From the NCBI GenBank assembly GCA_000961725.1, contig LADS01000069.1, positions 1 to 64,000 on the forward strand: a DNA stretch of 64,000 bases, written 5' to 3'. The position numbers were made by a program, and so were the translations under genes. Shown here piece after piece: positions 7,478-16,258 of the stretch; the stretch's first letter is position 1; each line of letters begins with the position of its first letter. The stretch is from Desulfobulbaceae bacterium BRH_c16a (GTDB lineage: Bacteria; Desulfobacterota; Desulfobulbia; Desulfobulbales; Desulfocapsaceae). The notes under the pieces were generated by a model. That model saw only the letters and a program-made list of their open reading frames with translations. It made no database searches and was not told the origin of the DNA.

Positions 7478-8683
7478 ATGCCTGTATATGTATGGAAAGG
7501 CAAAAATTCTTTCGGCGAAAAAAGAAAAGGCGAGGTCGAAGCGCCTGACCAGGCAGGTGCGCTGGCTCAACTCAAAAGATTGAGGATTTCCGAGCCGACC
7601 GTCAAGGAAAAGCCGAAAGACCTCCTGGCGAATGTCTCTTTTTTTAAGCCAAAGGTTTCAGGCAAAGATATCGTCATCTTCACCAGACAACTCTCGACAA
7701 TGATCAATGCCGGGCTTCCTTTGGTCCAGGGTCTCGAAATCCTCGAAAAACAACAAGAAAATCCTACATTTAAAAAAGCGTTGAGCGAGATTCGCGCCGA
7801 TGTCGAGGCGGGATCGACCCTCGCCGATTCGATGCGGAAAAAACCGAAAGTGTTTGACAACCTTTTCACCAATATGATCGAGGCGGGAGAAACGGGTGGT
7901 ATCCTGGATACCATTCTGACAAGGCTTGCGACCTTCATGGAGAAATCCATGGCCTTGAAAAAGAAGATTAAAGGTGCAATGACCTACCCGACCATATGTC
8001 TGGCAATTTCCATCCTGATCCTCATAGTTATCCTGGTTTTTGTCGTCCCTGTTTTTTCCAGTATGTTCGAGGACTTTGGCTCGACACTGCCACTTCCGAC
8101 CCAAATAGTCGTAAATATGAGCGACTTTTTTAAAAGCAACATCATCTTCATTATCATGGGAATATTCGGCCTCATCTTTCTCGTTAAGAAGATCTATGCA
8201 ACAAAAAAGGGAGAATTGGCAATCGACAAAGGCCTGCTGAAGGCCCCTGTAATAGGAATCCTGTTGCGAAAAGTCGCTGTTGCCAAATTTACCAGAACAC
8301 TCAGTACGATGCTGCAAAGCGGCGTGCCTATTCTTGAGGCATTGCAGGTGGTTGCCAGAACAGCCGGCAATAAGGTAATTGAAAATGCCGTCTTCAGGGT
8401 CGGCGACTCGATAGCCGAAGGTCGTCCCTTGGCCGATCCGCTTGAAGAGTGCGGAGTCTTTCCCAACATGGTTATTCAAATGATCAATGTCGGAGAGTCG
8501 GTAGGTGCTTTGGATGCAATGCTGGAAAAAATCGCCGATTTCTATGATGAAGAAGTCGACCAGTCGGTAGAAAATTTAACCGCCATGATCGAACCGTTCA
8601 TGATGGTTTTTCTTGGCGGGATGATCGGCGGTCTTGTCGTGGCGATGTACCTGCCGATCTTCAAAATTGCATCTGTCGTTTAA
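7478..8683 (+). CDS. pilC: Type II secretion/type IV pilus inner-membrane platform protein (GspF/PilC family)
   Basis: The 401-residue product contains two T2SF domains, each about 120 residues, separated and followed by hydrophobic segments (about 165-190, 215-235 and 370-395). The first domain begins near FTRQLSTMINAGLPLVQGLEIL and the second near FTRTLSTMLQSGVPILEALQV, the hallmark internal duplication. The N terminus PVYVWKGKNSFGEKRKGEVEA is typical of PilC. The protein anchors the assembly ATPase at the inner membrane during pilus or pseudopilus assembly. ATG at 7478 follows GGAGG, so an upstream extension in the same frame is rejected. No pilB, pilT or pilin gene is adjacent, so it is an orphan in this window. 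Confidence 0.95.
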   Translation: MPVYVWKGKNSFGEKRKGEVEAPDQAGALAQLKRLRISEPTVKEKPKDLLANVSFFKPKVSGKDIVIFTRQLSTMINAGLPLVQGLEILEKQQENPTFKKALSEIRADVEAGSTLADSMRKKPKVFDNLFTNMIEAGETGGILDTILTRLATFMEKSMALKKKIKGAMTYPTICLAISILILIVILVFVVPVFSSMFEDFGSTLPLPTQIVVNMSDFFKSNIIFIIMGIFGLIFLVKKIYATKKGELAIDKGLLKAPVIGILLRKVAVAKFTRTLSTMLQSGVPILEALQVVARTAGNKVIENAVFRVGDSIAEGRPLADPLEECGVFPNMVIQMINVGESVGALDAMLEKIADFYDEEVDQSVENLTAMIEPFMMVFLGGMIGGLVVAMYLPIFKIASVV

Positions 8684-8927
8684 AGGTTCTAAATTTGGCT
8701 ACAGCATGAGTCGACCACACCACATTCTCCTCGAGATGTGGTGTGGCAGCTTGATTCCATCAAGACTTCCTAACCGCTATATGTTTTTCAGGGCCGAATA
8801 ATCGTTTCGGCAATATTCTTCAACTCTTTCTTCATCTACACTCTTTTTCTTTTGCGAAGCAATTGACTTTCTTCTATAAAACTATATGATTAATAGAGAT
8901 CGTTAAACAGTCAATTATGGAGGGAAT
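8684..8927 (+). terminator. Post-pilC hairpin and IHF promoter region
   Basis: A perfect 11-bp stem CCACACCACAT / ATGTGGTGTGG (8715-8725 and 8736-8746) stands 30 bases after the pilC stop. It lacks a good T-run, so termination is only probable. The remaining AT-rich sequence up to 8927 presumably holds the promoter of the IHF-like gene and ends in a GGAGGG ribosome-binding site. Confidence 0.5.
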
Positions 8928-9215
8928 ATGACACTTACCAAAGCCGACCTGGTTCAACAGGTATATAAAAACCATGAAGGATTAACTAAAGCTCAGGCAA
9001 CCGATTCGGTTGAAGCTTTTCTACGCATTTCCAAAGATTCTTTAATAAACGGATCCGATCTTCTGTTGAGCGGATTCGGAAAGTTTAATGTGAAGCAGAA
9101 AAATTCGAGAAGGGGCCGCAACCCGCAAACCGGTAATGAATTGACCCTGGACGCCAGACGCGTTGTGACCTTCAAACCTTCGGGTATTCTGCGGGAGAAA
9201 ATTAACGCTTCCTGA
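8928..9215 (+). CDS. ihfA-like: HU/IHF-family DNA-bending protein, IHF-alpha-like
   Basis: The 95-residue product matches the IHF/HU fold throughout. It starts MTLTKADLVQQVY, has the LSGFGKFNV turn, the DNA-intercalating RNPQTG beta-arm tip and the ARRVVTFKPS segment characteristic of IHF alpha. IHF bends DNA and is needed at many sigma-54 promoters to bring NtrC-type activators to polymerase, relevant to the satP circuit at 56.5 kb. A GGAGGG ribosome-binding site precedes the ATG, and a terminator follows at 9271. Whether it acts as heterodimer or homodimer cannot be told. Confidence 0.93.
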   Translation: MTLTKADLVQQVYKNHEGLTKAQATDSVEAFLRISKDSLINGSDLLLSGFGKFNVKQKNSRRGRNPQTGNELTLDARRVVTFKPSGILREKINAS

Positions 9216-9270
9216 CAGTTGAAAGTTTCTTGAAGGACAGTCCCTCATTCTTCATCTCAGTTGCTGTTCT

Positions 9271-9309
9271 ACCCTGAGTGCGGTCGTTTGCACTCGGGGT
9301 ATATATTTT
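9271..9309 (+). terminator. Rho-independent terminator after the IHF-like gene
   Basis: Stem ACCCTGAGTGC / GCACTCGGGGT (one G-T pair), loop of eight bases, then ATATATTTT. It argues against the GTG at 9278 as start of the next gene. Confidence 0.8.
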
Positions 9310-9361
9310 CGTCGCTTGCGATCTGTGCCACGCAAGAAGGTTGCTAATCGGCACACAGACC

Positions 9362-10312
9362 ATGGTCGCAATGCTTCTCCAAAGCCGATATATCCCACTC
9401 GAGTCGATTGTTTTCAGAAGCAATTGGAATCTTCATCCGTGGGAATTGTATAGCCTCGGTCACGAACTTCACGAATCGCTGACAAGTGTAGGCATACTTC
9501 ATCCACCTATTGTTATCGCCGGGGATAATCACCGTTACGAAATTGTCTGCGGCTTCAAACGACTCCTGTTCAGCGCATCGTCGGAGGAGTCTCATCAAAT
9601 GAACTGCCAGATCCTTGCCAAAGACACTCCACCTGCTTCAATCCTCGATATCATCCTTGCCGACCAGTGTCTCGCCGGTCCCTTATCGATGGCTGAAAAA
9701 GCGCGATTCCTGGAAATATCTTCCGGTTATCTGCAGCACCGGGAAATTGTCGATTTTTTTTGCGAAAGGCTACAACTCGACAAACGCCCCTCAACCATTT
9801 CGAAATTGCTCGAAATTTTAAAGCAGCATCCGCTCTTTATCTCTGAGGTCCATAGCGGATTTCTTCAGGACAAAATAGTCATGGAACTCCTCAGGCTGCC
9901 GGAAGAAGCCGATCGGCTCGCCATGGTCAAGCTCTTTAAAGATCTCTCCATCGGCGATGGCAAACAGAGAAAATTTCTCCCCCTTATCCGCGATCTTGCA
10001 TCTCGACATAATACTTCAATTGCCGATTATCTTGAAGACCCTTCGATTCAGGCCGTCCTCAGTCACCCTGAAATGAACAAGCCCCAGAAATTTCAACATA
10101 TTGCGACTTTTCTCCAGCGCCAGACCAATCCATCGTCCACACAAGCCGAAAGCGAATTTGCGAATAAGATCAAGACCCTGCAACTCCCTGAAAACTGCAC
10201 GATCAGTCACAGCCCCTCATTCGAAAAAGATGAGGTAACCCTGTCTATCACCTTCAAGAATCTGTCGAGCTGTGAACGTTGGATTCCGATACTGAAAAAG
10301 AACCTCGGCTAG
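9362..10312 (+). CDS. ParB-like N-terminal-domain protein
   Basis: From ATG 9362 the protein has 316 residues. The first hundred contain a ParB/RepB-like N-terminal fold: IPLESI, then HELHESLTSVGILHPPIVI, HRYEIVCGFKRL, and a helical region resembling the ParB HTH near LSMAEKARFLEI to DKRPSTISKLLEIL. The canonical GERRxRA nucleotide-binding box is replaced by CGFKRLLF, so CTP switching as in true ParB is doubtful. No parA lies beside it. The function is probably DNA binding, target unknown. The frame is open upstream to GTG 9278, but a terminator hairpin occupies 9271-9309 and homology starts after 9362; ATG 9371 is an alternative. It converges on ribD with a 13-bp gap. Confidence 0.75.
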   Translation: MVAMLLQSRYIPLESIVFRSNWNLHPWELYSLGHELHESLTSVGILHPPIVIAGDNHRYEIVCGFKRLLFSASSEESHQMNCQILAKDTPPASILDIILADQCLAGPLSMAEKARFLEISSGYLQHREIVDFFCERLQLDKRPSTISKLLEILKQHPLFISEVHSGFLQDKIVMELLRLPEEADRLAMVKLFKDLSIGDGKQRKFLPLIRDLASRHNTSIADYLEDPSIQAVLSHPEMNKPQKFQHIATFLQRQTNPSSTQAESEFANKIKTLQLPENCTISHSPSFEKDEVTLSITFKNLSSCERWIPILKKNLG

Positions 10313-10325
10313 TGTCTGCCGGAAA

Positions 10326-11435
10326 TTAAGTGGTGTAATACAATTTTCCTGACACCTGCATGTCATCGCCATGCCTTTTATAGCGTACATCGGTAAGGCG
10401 GGGTGCCGACCCTCGCCCCGGCACTTGGTGTCCTTCGATGAGGGCTATCCCATCATCTCCGGCAAAAACCGGAGCATAGAATAAGTGTGCATAATCGAAG
10501 AGTTTTCCTTTTAAGAATGCCCCGTGCATTCTTGCCCCGCCCTCGACCAGCAGCGAACAGATGTCTTTTTTCCCCAATATGCCGAGAAGCTGACTGAGAT
10601 CGAGCCCCTGTCCTCTCCGGTCGAGGGGATACAATTGCACGCCGTTGGCAAGAAATTGGCTTATTCTCGACTGCGGTGCATCCGCTGCGTGAAAAACCCA
10701 GGTGGGTGCAGGAGAATCGACGCGATAAACTTTTGCAGAAAGCGGAGCAGACAACTGGCTGTCGACAATGATCCGGACCGGATCCTTTCCCTTGCCTCCC
10801 GATAGTCTGGTGGTGAGCGAGGGATTGTCGATCTCGACTGTTCTTCTGCCCACCAGAATGGCGTCGACTCGATCACGCAGTTTATGTACGGCGAGTTTCG
10901 ATTGTTCGCCGGTAATCCACCCGCTTTGCCCCTGCCGGTAATTCAGTTTACCGTCGAGACTTACCCCGGCCTTCATGATGACCCATGGAATCCGCTTGGT
11001 AATATGCTTGATAAAAGGTTGATTTATATCCTCGCATTCCTTTTCAAGTATGCCGCTTATAACCTCGACCCCATGATTACGAAGAAATTCGATGCCCTTA
11101 CCGTTGACCAGGGGATTGGGATCGGTCATTCCAACTACGACCCGAGAAATACCGGATTCGACGATGAGTCTGCTGCAAGGCGGAGTTTTGCCGGTATGGT
11201 TGCAGGGTTCCAGCGTCACATAGATAGTTGCTCCGCTGACAGCCTCGGAGGCCTTCCGGATTGCATTCACTTCCGCGTGAGGTGTCCCCGCCTTCTTATG
11301 GTAACCTTTGGCAAGAATCCTTCCATCCTTGACGATTACCGCCCCGACACAGGGATTGGGCGATGTGCGGCCGAGCCCTTTCCCGGCTTCCCTCAAGGCC
11401 AGATGCATAAACTGCATGTCGCTCGAACTATTCAT
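10326..11435 (-). CDS. ribD: Bifunctional riboflavin biosynthesis protein RibD
   Basis: The 369-residue protein combines the deaminase and reductase halves of RibD. Residues 1-145 form a zinc cytidine-deaminase-like domain with HAEVNAI and PCNHTGKTPPC as zinc ligands. Residues 150-369 form the reductase, with KAGVSLDGKL, VGRRTVEIDNPSLT and LLVEGGARMHGAFL. The enzyme converts the GTP-derived diaminopyrimidine phosphate to the aminoribitylamino-uracil phosphate in flavin synthesis. It overlaps the end of nrdR by eight bases, so the two are co-transcribed. No other rib genes are in the window. Length and motifs are complete. Confidence 0.97.
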   Translation of the reverse strand: MNSSSDMQFMHLALREAGKGLGRTSPNPCVGAVIVKDGRILAKGYHKKAGTPHAEVNAIRKASEAVSGATIYVTLEPCNHTGKTPPCSRLIVESGISRVVVGMTDPNPLVNGKGIEFLRNHGVEVISGILEKECEDINQPFIKHITKRIPWVIMKAGVSLDGKLNYRQGQSGWITGEQSKLAVHKLRDRVDAILVGRRTVEIDNPSLTTRLSGGKGKDPVRIIVDSQLSAPLSAKVYRVDSPAPTWVFHAADAPQSRISQFLANGVQLYPLDRRGQGLDLSQLLGILGKKDICSLLVEGGARMHGAFLKGKLFDYAHLFYAPVFAGDDGIALIEGHQVPGRGSAPRLTDVRYKRHGDDMQVSGKLYYTT

Positions 11436-11895
11436 TATTTCCCCGGGAATCGAGCAGGCTTTTCAATTCGGCCATGAATTCGTTCACATCCTTGAATTGT
11501 CTATAGACAGAGGCAAATCGAACATATGCCACCTCGTCGAGGCGGGGCAATCCCTCCATGACCCACTCTCCGACTACCTGTGAGGGAATTTCCTTTGCAC
11601 CATAGTCCTGGAGCTTATGTTCTATCTCATCGGCGAATTCGTCGATTTTATCCCGGCTGACAGAGCGCTTTTCACATGCCTTTTCAACTCCGGCGACAAG
11701 TTTATGCCGGTCCCATGGCTCCCTGCGCCCATCTTTTTTGACAAGCACCGGCAACATCACTTCGAGTCGCTCGTAGGTGGTAAAGCGCTGATCGCATGAC
11801 AGACACTCCCTTCTTCGTCGTGTAATTGTTGCATCCTTGTTAAGTCGGGAATCGATTACCCGATTATCAAGATGTCCACAATAAGGACATTTCAT
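11428..11895 (-). CDS. nrdR: Transcriptional repressor NrdR
   Basis: The 155-residue product starts with the zinc ribbon CPYCGHLDNRVIDSR and a second cysteine pair in RECLSCDQRFTTYER. The ATP-cone follows, with VLVKKDGRREPWDRHKL. NrdR senses ATP/dATP and represses ribonucleotide reductase genes, none of which are in this window. An nrdR-ribD pairing occurs in many bacteria. A clear ribosome-binding site (AGGAGG) precedes the ATG. The upstream region contains an unusual inverted repeat of GATAGCGAT type. Confidence 0.97.
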   Translation of the reverse strand: MKCPYCGHLDNRVIDSRLNKDATITRRRRECLSCDQRFTTYERLEVMLPVLVKKDGRREPWDRHKLVAGVEKACEKRSVSRDKIDEFADEIEHKLQDYGAKEIPSQVVGEWVMEGLPRLDEVAYVRFASVYRQFKDVNEFMAELKSLLDSRGNNE

Positions 11896-11953
11896 TCGAC
11901 ACCTCCTGAAAAGATACTGTTCATCCGACTTATGCGTACTTTCGAACCATTAT

Positions 11954-12075
11954 TATCGCTATCGGTATCGCTATCGTTTTTTTTTCGGGCTGTTGCATTC
12001 TGAGTAGTGAAAACGTTCCCCCTCAAAAGGTTATGATTTCTCATATTCTATTCGATTTCGATCCCGATAGCGATA
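11954..12075. repeat. Inverted pair of GATAGCGAT-type repeats upstream of nrdR
   Basis: Arms of 23 bp at 11954-11976 (built of TATCGCTATCGG units) and 12053-12075 are inverted copies with three mismatches. The left arm is followed by nine T residues. Such GATAGCGATACC strings are recalled as dispersed low-complexity repeats in Desulfobacterota. The element fills most of the 235-300-bp gap between rpiB and nrdR and would place a long hairpin in the nrdR leader or promoter. Confidence 0.65.
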
Positions 12076-12134
12076 TCGACAGGATTTGTACGGTGTGAGT
12101 AATACAATAACAAAAACTGCTGTATCACACCTAT

Positions 12135-12170
12135 AAAAAAAGCCGATCTTGCATGAGCAAAATCGGCTTT
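12135..12170 (-). terminator. Terminator at the end of the fatty-acid operon
   Basis: Stem AAAGCCGAT / ATCGGCTTT with a 14-base loop is followed on the minus strand by a T-run (A-run at 12135-12141). It lies 25 bases past the rpiB stop and separates the fab operon from nrdR-ribD. Confidence 0.9.
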
Positions 12171-12194
12171 AATAAACTTGAGTGGTCGCTACGC

Positions 12195-12623
12195 TCAGTC
12201 ACTGAACTTGGCAATTCTTGTCGTGTGTCTTCCACCGGCAAAATCGGTCGTAAGCCAGACCTTGACCATTTCCAGCGTGTCGGCAGTTTCAAGGACACGA
12301 GCGCCAAGGCAGAGGACATTGGCGTTGTTGTGTTCCCTGCTCATTTTCGCAGTATAGACATTTGTACAATTGGCCGCCCTGATGCTCCGGTGCCTGTTGG
12401 CGGCTATCGCCATGCCAATCCCGGTCCCACAGACGAGTATTCCCATCGGGCATTCGCCAGTCACAATGCGCTCCACCGCTTTCTCGACGAAATCGGGATA
12501 ATCCACAGAATCTTTGGAAAAACAGCCGACATCTACAACCTGATGGCCGGCGTGAACAAGATCCTTCTGGATTGCTTCCTTCAAATCATACCCACCGTGA
12601 TCGGCCGCGACGACAATTTTCAT
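12195..12623 (-). CDS. rpiB: Ribose 5-phosphate isomerase B
   Basis: The 142-residue protein is a typical RpiB/LacAB-family isomerase interconverting ribose 5-phosphate and ribulose 5-phosphate. It opens with MKIVVAADHGGYDLKE; CGTGIGMAIAANR contains the catalytic cysteine and anion hole, and SREHNNANVLCLGAR the substrate-binding part. It lies 23 bp after fabF on the same strand and ends the operon at the terminator. Its place after fabF rather than in a sugar cluster is operon organisation, not a functional link. Confidence 0.96.
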   Translation of the reverse strand: MKIVVAADHGGYDLKEAIQKDLVHAGHQVVDVGCFSKDSVDYPDFVEKAVERIVTGECPMGILVCGTGIGMAIAANRHRSIRAANCTNVYTAKMSREHNNANVLCLGARVLETADTLEMVKVWLTTDFAGGRHTTRIAKFSD

Positions 12624-12646
12624 CTGTCTTTCCTCCTGAAAAAGCC

Positions 12647-13888
12647 TCAGTCCACAACCTTTTTCAAAGCAATTACGGCATTGGTGCCACCAAAGCCAAA
12701 AGAATTTGAAAGCGCTGCCAGAATATTCATTTTCCTTGCCACATTCGGCACATAGTCAAGATCGCATTCGGGACTCGGTTCTGCAAGATTTATGGTCGGA
12801 GGAGCAATCTGATCATAGATACTGAGAGCAGTAAAAACCGCCTCGATACCACCTGCGGCTCCCAGCATGTGTCCAGTCATCGACTTCGTCGAACTGATCG
12901 CCAGCTTTCTCGCGTGATCCCCGAAAACAGTTTTAATTCCCAAGGTTTCGCATTTATCGTTCAAAGGAGTCGAAGTGCCGTGGGCATTAATGTAATCGAA
13001 ATCCTCGAAAGCCATGCCGGAATCTTCCAACGCCATCCGCATCGCCCGCACCCCGCCTTCTGCATTTTCCGGGGGAGCGGCGATATGATAGGCATCGCTG
13101 CTTAACCCGTAGCCACACAGTTCGGCATAGATTCTTGCCCCGCGGGCAACAGCATGCTCATACTCCTCAAGCACAAGCATTCCTGCCCCCTCGGACATGA
13201 CAAAACCGTCACGGTCCTTGTCAAAGGGCCTGGATGCAGCCTTCGGTGCGTCATTGCGGGTGGAGAGTGCTTTCATTGCCGAAAACCCGGCCACGCCGAG
13301 ACCGCAAATAACACCTTCCGCCCCGCCGCTGACAATCACATCACATTTGCCGTATTTGATGTGCCTGTAGGCTTCACCGACTGCATGGGTCCCGGCGGCA
13401 CAGGCGGTGGTCAGACATAAATTCGGCCCTTTCGCATTAATCGCCATGGAAATATGGCCGGACGGCATATTCGGGATCACCATTGGAATAAAAAAAGGAG
13501 TGATCTTTTTGGGACCTTTGTCGATACTGACCTGATGGTATTTCTCGATGGTCGGCAGTCCGCCCATGCCACAGCCGGTAATAACACCCACCCGGTCGCA
13601 ATTCTCCTCGGTCACGGTAAAGCCGCTGTCTTTTACCGCCATGAGCGCTGCCGCCAGACCATATTGAACAAAAAGATCAAGATGTTTGCTGACCTTTTTG
13701 TCAAAGAAATCGTCCGGGTTGAAATCTTTTACTTCAGCAGCAATTTTTACAGCGTAATCACCGGTATCAAAGCGTGTGATGAGATCGATGCCACTGACGC
13801 CCGAACAGATATTATGCCAGGCTTTCTCAACACCAGTACCAAGAGGAGTCACCAAACCCACACCTGTAATCACTACCCTTCGCTTCAC
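12647..13888 (-). CDS. fabF: 3-oxoacyl-[ACP] synthase II
   Basis: The 413-residue enzyme elongates acyl-ACP with malonyl-ACP. Catalytic residues are visible: the nucleophile in TACAAGTHAVGEA, the first histidine in NAHGTSTPLNDKCE, the lysine in STKSMTGHMLGAAGG, and the closing NSFGFGGTNAV. The start is GTG, preceded by GGAG at the right spacing. It follows acpP by about 98 bp. Length and motifs are normal for FabF. Confidence 0.97.
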   Translation of the reverse strand: MKRRVVITGVGLVTPLGTGVEKAWHNICSGVSGIDLITRFDTGDYAVKIAAEVKDFNPDDFFDKKVSKHLDLFVQYGLAAALMAVKDSGFTVTEENCDRVGVITGCGMGGLPTIEKYHQVSIDKGPKKITPFFIPMVIPNMPSGHISMAINAKGPNLCLTTACAAGTHAVGEAYRHIKYGKCDVIVSGGAEGVICGLGVAGFSAMKALSTRNDAPKAASRPFDKDRDGFVMSEGAGMLVLEEYEHAVARGARIYAELCGYGLSSDAYHIAAPPENAEGGVRAMRMALEDSGMAFEDFDYINAHGTSTPLNDKCETLGIKTVFGDHARKLAISSTKSMTGHMLGAAGGIEAVFTALSIYDQIAPPTINLAEPSPECDLDYVPNVARKMNILAALSNSFGFGGTNAVIALKKVVD

Positions 13889-13986
13889 GATATTAACTCC
13901 TTTTCGTTTATTGTTCCTGTTACACAGTGCAAACGGGGGGCATATAACAATTGCTGCTTCAAGTAATATTTAACGCTATAAAAAGA

Positions 13987-14217
13987 TTATTTCTTTTTCT
14001 TAACGTAGTCAATAGCATCCTGGACAGTGGTAATCCCCTCGGCGTCCTCATCGGGAATTTCGATGTCAAACCCTTCTTCCATCGCCATGATCAATTCGAC
14101 CAGATCGAGAGAATCGGCGCCGAGATCATCGACAAAGGATGCATTGGCAACAACTTTTTCTCTTTCAACGCTCAGTTGCTCAACTATTATATCTATCATT
14201 TCTTGTTCGATTGCCAT
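13987..14217 (-). CDS. acpP: Acyl carrier protein
   Basis: The 76-residue acidic protein carries the phosphopantetheine attachment serine in LGADSLDLVELIMAMEE, and is the length of ordinary ACPs. It shuttles acyl chains among FabH, FabF, FabG and PlsX, encoded on either side. It starts MAIEQEMIDIIVEQL and is preceded by a GGGAG ribosome-binding site. Confidence 0.97.
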   Translation of the reverse strand: MAIEQEMIDIIVEQLSVEREKVVANASFVDDLGADSLDLVELIMAMEEGFDIEIPDEDAEGITTVQDAIDYVKKKK

Positions 14218-14304
14218 CTTCTTTCTCCCTTACTTTAATTTAGACATGGTTCGTTAAAACCATGTTCCTCAATGATTTCTTTTCACTAACCACACAGCAG
14301 CTTC

Positions 14305-15048
14305 TTACATATACATCCCGCCATTCACATGAAGAGTCTGTCCGGTAACATATTGCCCATCTTCGGAAACCAGATACGCTACTGCTCCGGCGACATCCTC
14401 AACCCTGCCAAAAACAGCAAGGGGAATTTCTTTTTTGATCTGCTCCCGAACTTCTGCCGAAAGCTGGTCGGTCATTTCTGTTTCAATATAACCCGGGGCG
14501 ATCCCGTTCACCGTAATGTTTCGAGAAGCATACTCCCTTGACATTGCTTTAGTGAGACCGGTCAGGCCGGCTTTTGCCGCCGAATAGTTGACCTGGCCGG
14601 GATTACCGGCAAAACCGGAGACCGAGGATATATTGACAATACGGCCCCATTTCTTTTTCATCATTTCCCGGGAAGCAGCCTTTGCACACAAAAATGCACC
14701 TTTGAGATTGGTGTCGAGCACCGCATCCCAGTCGCTTTCCTTCATCCGGGCCATCAGGCCATCCCTGGTTATCCCGGCATTATTGACCAGAATATCGAGG
14801 GAATGTGCCTCACCGACAATCTTCTTGAAGGCACTCTGCACTGCGTCTCCGTCAGCCACATCGAAGCAGGTGAGTTCAGCCTTTCCTCCGGCTTCCCTGA
14901 TGATCGCCTGAGTTTCTTCTGCAGACGCTGACCTGCTGACATAATTAATGTAGACCAGAGCTCCCATGGACGCCAGACGAACACAGATAGCCCGGCCTAT
15001 TCCACGGCTCCCCCCGGTAACAACGGCAACTTTTCCTTCAAGGCTCAT
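14305..15048 (-). CDS. fabG: 3-oxoacyl-[ACP] reductase
   Basis: The 247-residue short-chain dehydrogenase has the nucleotide-binding VTGGSRGIGRAI, NNAGITRDG, the catalytic serine in ISSVSGFAGNPGQVNYSAAKAGL with the YxxxK pair, and the FabG-type end YVTGQTLHVNGGMYM. It reduces 3-oxoacyl-ACP with NADPH. It begins only two bases after the etfA stop, so the acyl-CoA dehydrogenase/ETF block and the fatty-acid genes are one transcript. Confidence 0.96.
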   Translation of the reverse strand: MSLEGKVAVVTGGSRGIGRAICVRLASMGALVYINYVSRSASAEETQAIIREAGGKAELTCFDVADGDAVQSAFKKIVGEAHSLDILVNNAGITRDGLMARMKESDWDAVLDTNLKGAFLCAKAASREMMKKKWGRIVNISSVSGFAGNPGQVNYSAAKAGLTGLTKAMSREYASRNITVNGIAPGYIETEMTDQLSAEVREQIKKEIPLAVFGRVEDVAGAVAYLVSEDGQYVTGQTLHVNGGMYM

Positions 15049-15050
15049 AG

Positions 15051-16238
15051 CTAGCGACGCTCCTCAATCTTGGCAATCAACTTCGGAATGATTTCATACA
15101 GATCACCGACTATACCATAATCTGCAACATTGAAAATCGATGCATTCGCATCCCTGTTGATGGCAACGATAGTCTCCGCCGACTGCATCCCGGCCACATG
15201 CTGGATGGCGCCGGAAATCCCGCAGGCGATATATAATTTCGGCGCAACCGTTTTGCCGGTTTGCCCTACCTGATGCGGGTAGGGAATCCATCCGGCATCG
15301 ACTACCGCCCTCGAAGCGGAAACCTTTGCACCGAGCGCATCGGCCAGTTTATTCAGCAACTCGAAGCCCTTGGCAGTCTCAAGCCCCCTGCCGCCGGAAA
15401 CCAGGATGTCGGCCTCCTGAATGTTGATCTTGGCCGCTTCCCCGACGACCGATTCGAGAACACGCACCCGGCTTTGCAAAAGGTCTGCCGGAGGATCGAT
15501 AACCACAATCTCGCCCCTGCGGGCTGCATCGAATTCCAAAGCCTTCATAACCTTCGAGCGTACCGTCGCCATCTGCGGTCGGGACGACTCACAGACGATC
15601 GTTGCCATGATATTGCCGCCAAAGGCCGGCCGTGTCTGCAACAGAGCACCATCCTCCTCGCGGATTTCAAGCCTGGTGCAGTCTGCCGTCAGTCCGGCGT
15701 TAAGATCGGTCGCCACTCCCGGAATAAACGATCGCCCGATAGCGGTGGCTCCGGCAAGAATTATTTCCGGTTTATATTTACGGATAAGAGAAGTGGTTAC
15801 CGCGGAATAACAGTCGTCCCGGAAATCATTCAAAGACTCGTTATCAACCAGGTAGACGGTATCGGCACCGTGGCCGATGAGCCGTGAGGCGGTTTCTCCG
15901 AGCCTGTATCCAAGCAAAACAGCGCCGAGTTTGACTCCCCGCCGATCTGCCAGTGTTCGACCGATCCCTAAAAGCTCGAGAGAGACCGGAGCAAGCTCGC
16001 CCCTTCGATATTCACAGAACACCCAGACGCCGCTCCACGATTGCAAATCATCCTGGACGTGCTTTTCGGCTATCTCGAGAGTCAGAGCCTGAACATCGCA
16101 ACTTTCGACACACGCGCCGCAGAGAGTGCAGGTTTCGCCAACCACGGCAAGGCCATTTTCAACCTGTATAGCGCCAAACGGACAGGCGTCCTCGCATATC
16201 CCGCAGCCAATACAGAGTTCTTTATCAACTTTCAACAT
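15051..16238 (-). CDS. etfA: Electron transfer flavoprotein alpha subunit with N-terminal 2x[4Fe-4S] ferredoxin domain
   Basis: The 395-residue protein begins with two CxxCxxC-type clusters: CIGCGICEDACPFGAI near residues 9-23 and CTLCGACVESC near 37-47. The ETF alpha domains follow, with FAD-binding segments such as SGGRGLETAKGF, SRAVVDAGWIPYPHQVGQTGKTV and YIACGISGAIQH. Ordinary EtfA lacks the ferredoxin part; this form is known in anaerobes, where it may receive low-potential electrons or take part in electron bifurcation. It follows etfB by 20 bp and precedes fabG by two bases. Whether the complex serves beta-oxidation, enoyl reduction or bifurcation is not decided by sequence. Confidence 0.95.
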   Translation of the reverse strand: MLKVDKELCIGCGICEDACPFGAIQVENGLAVVGETCTLCGACVESCDVQALTLEIAEKHVQDDLQSWSGVWVFCEYRRGELAPVSLELLGIGRTLADRRGVKLGAVLLGYRLGETASRLIGHGADTVYLVDNESLNDFRDDCYSAVTTSLIRKYKPEIILAGATAIGRSFIPGVATDLNAGLTADCTRLEIREEDGALLQTRPAFGGNIMATIVCESSRPQMATVRSKVMKALEFDAARRGEIVVIDPPADLLQSRVRVLESVVGEAAKINIQEADILVSGGRGLETAKGFELLNKLADALGAKVSASRAVVDAGWIPYPHQVGQTGKTVAPKLYIACGISGAIQHVAGMQSAETIVAINRDANASIFNVADYGIVGDLYEIIPKLIAKIEERR

Positions 16239-16258
16239 TTTTCGTTTTCTCCGCTCTC

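Noticed and set aside
9278..9361. GTG start of the ParB-like gene
   Set aside because: It lies in the loop region of a terminator hairpin, and the ParB-like similarity begins only after 9362.
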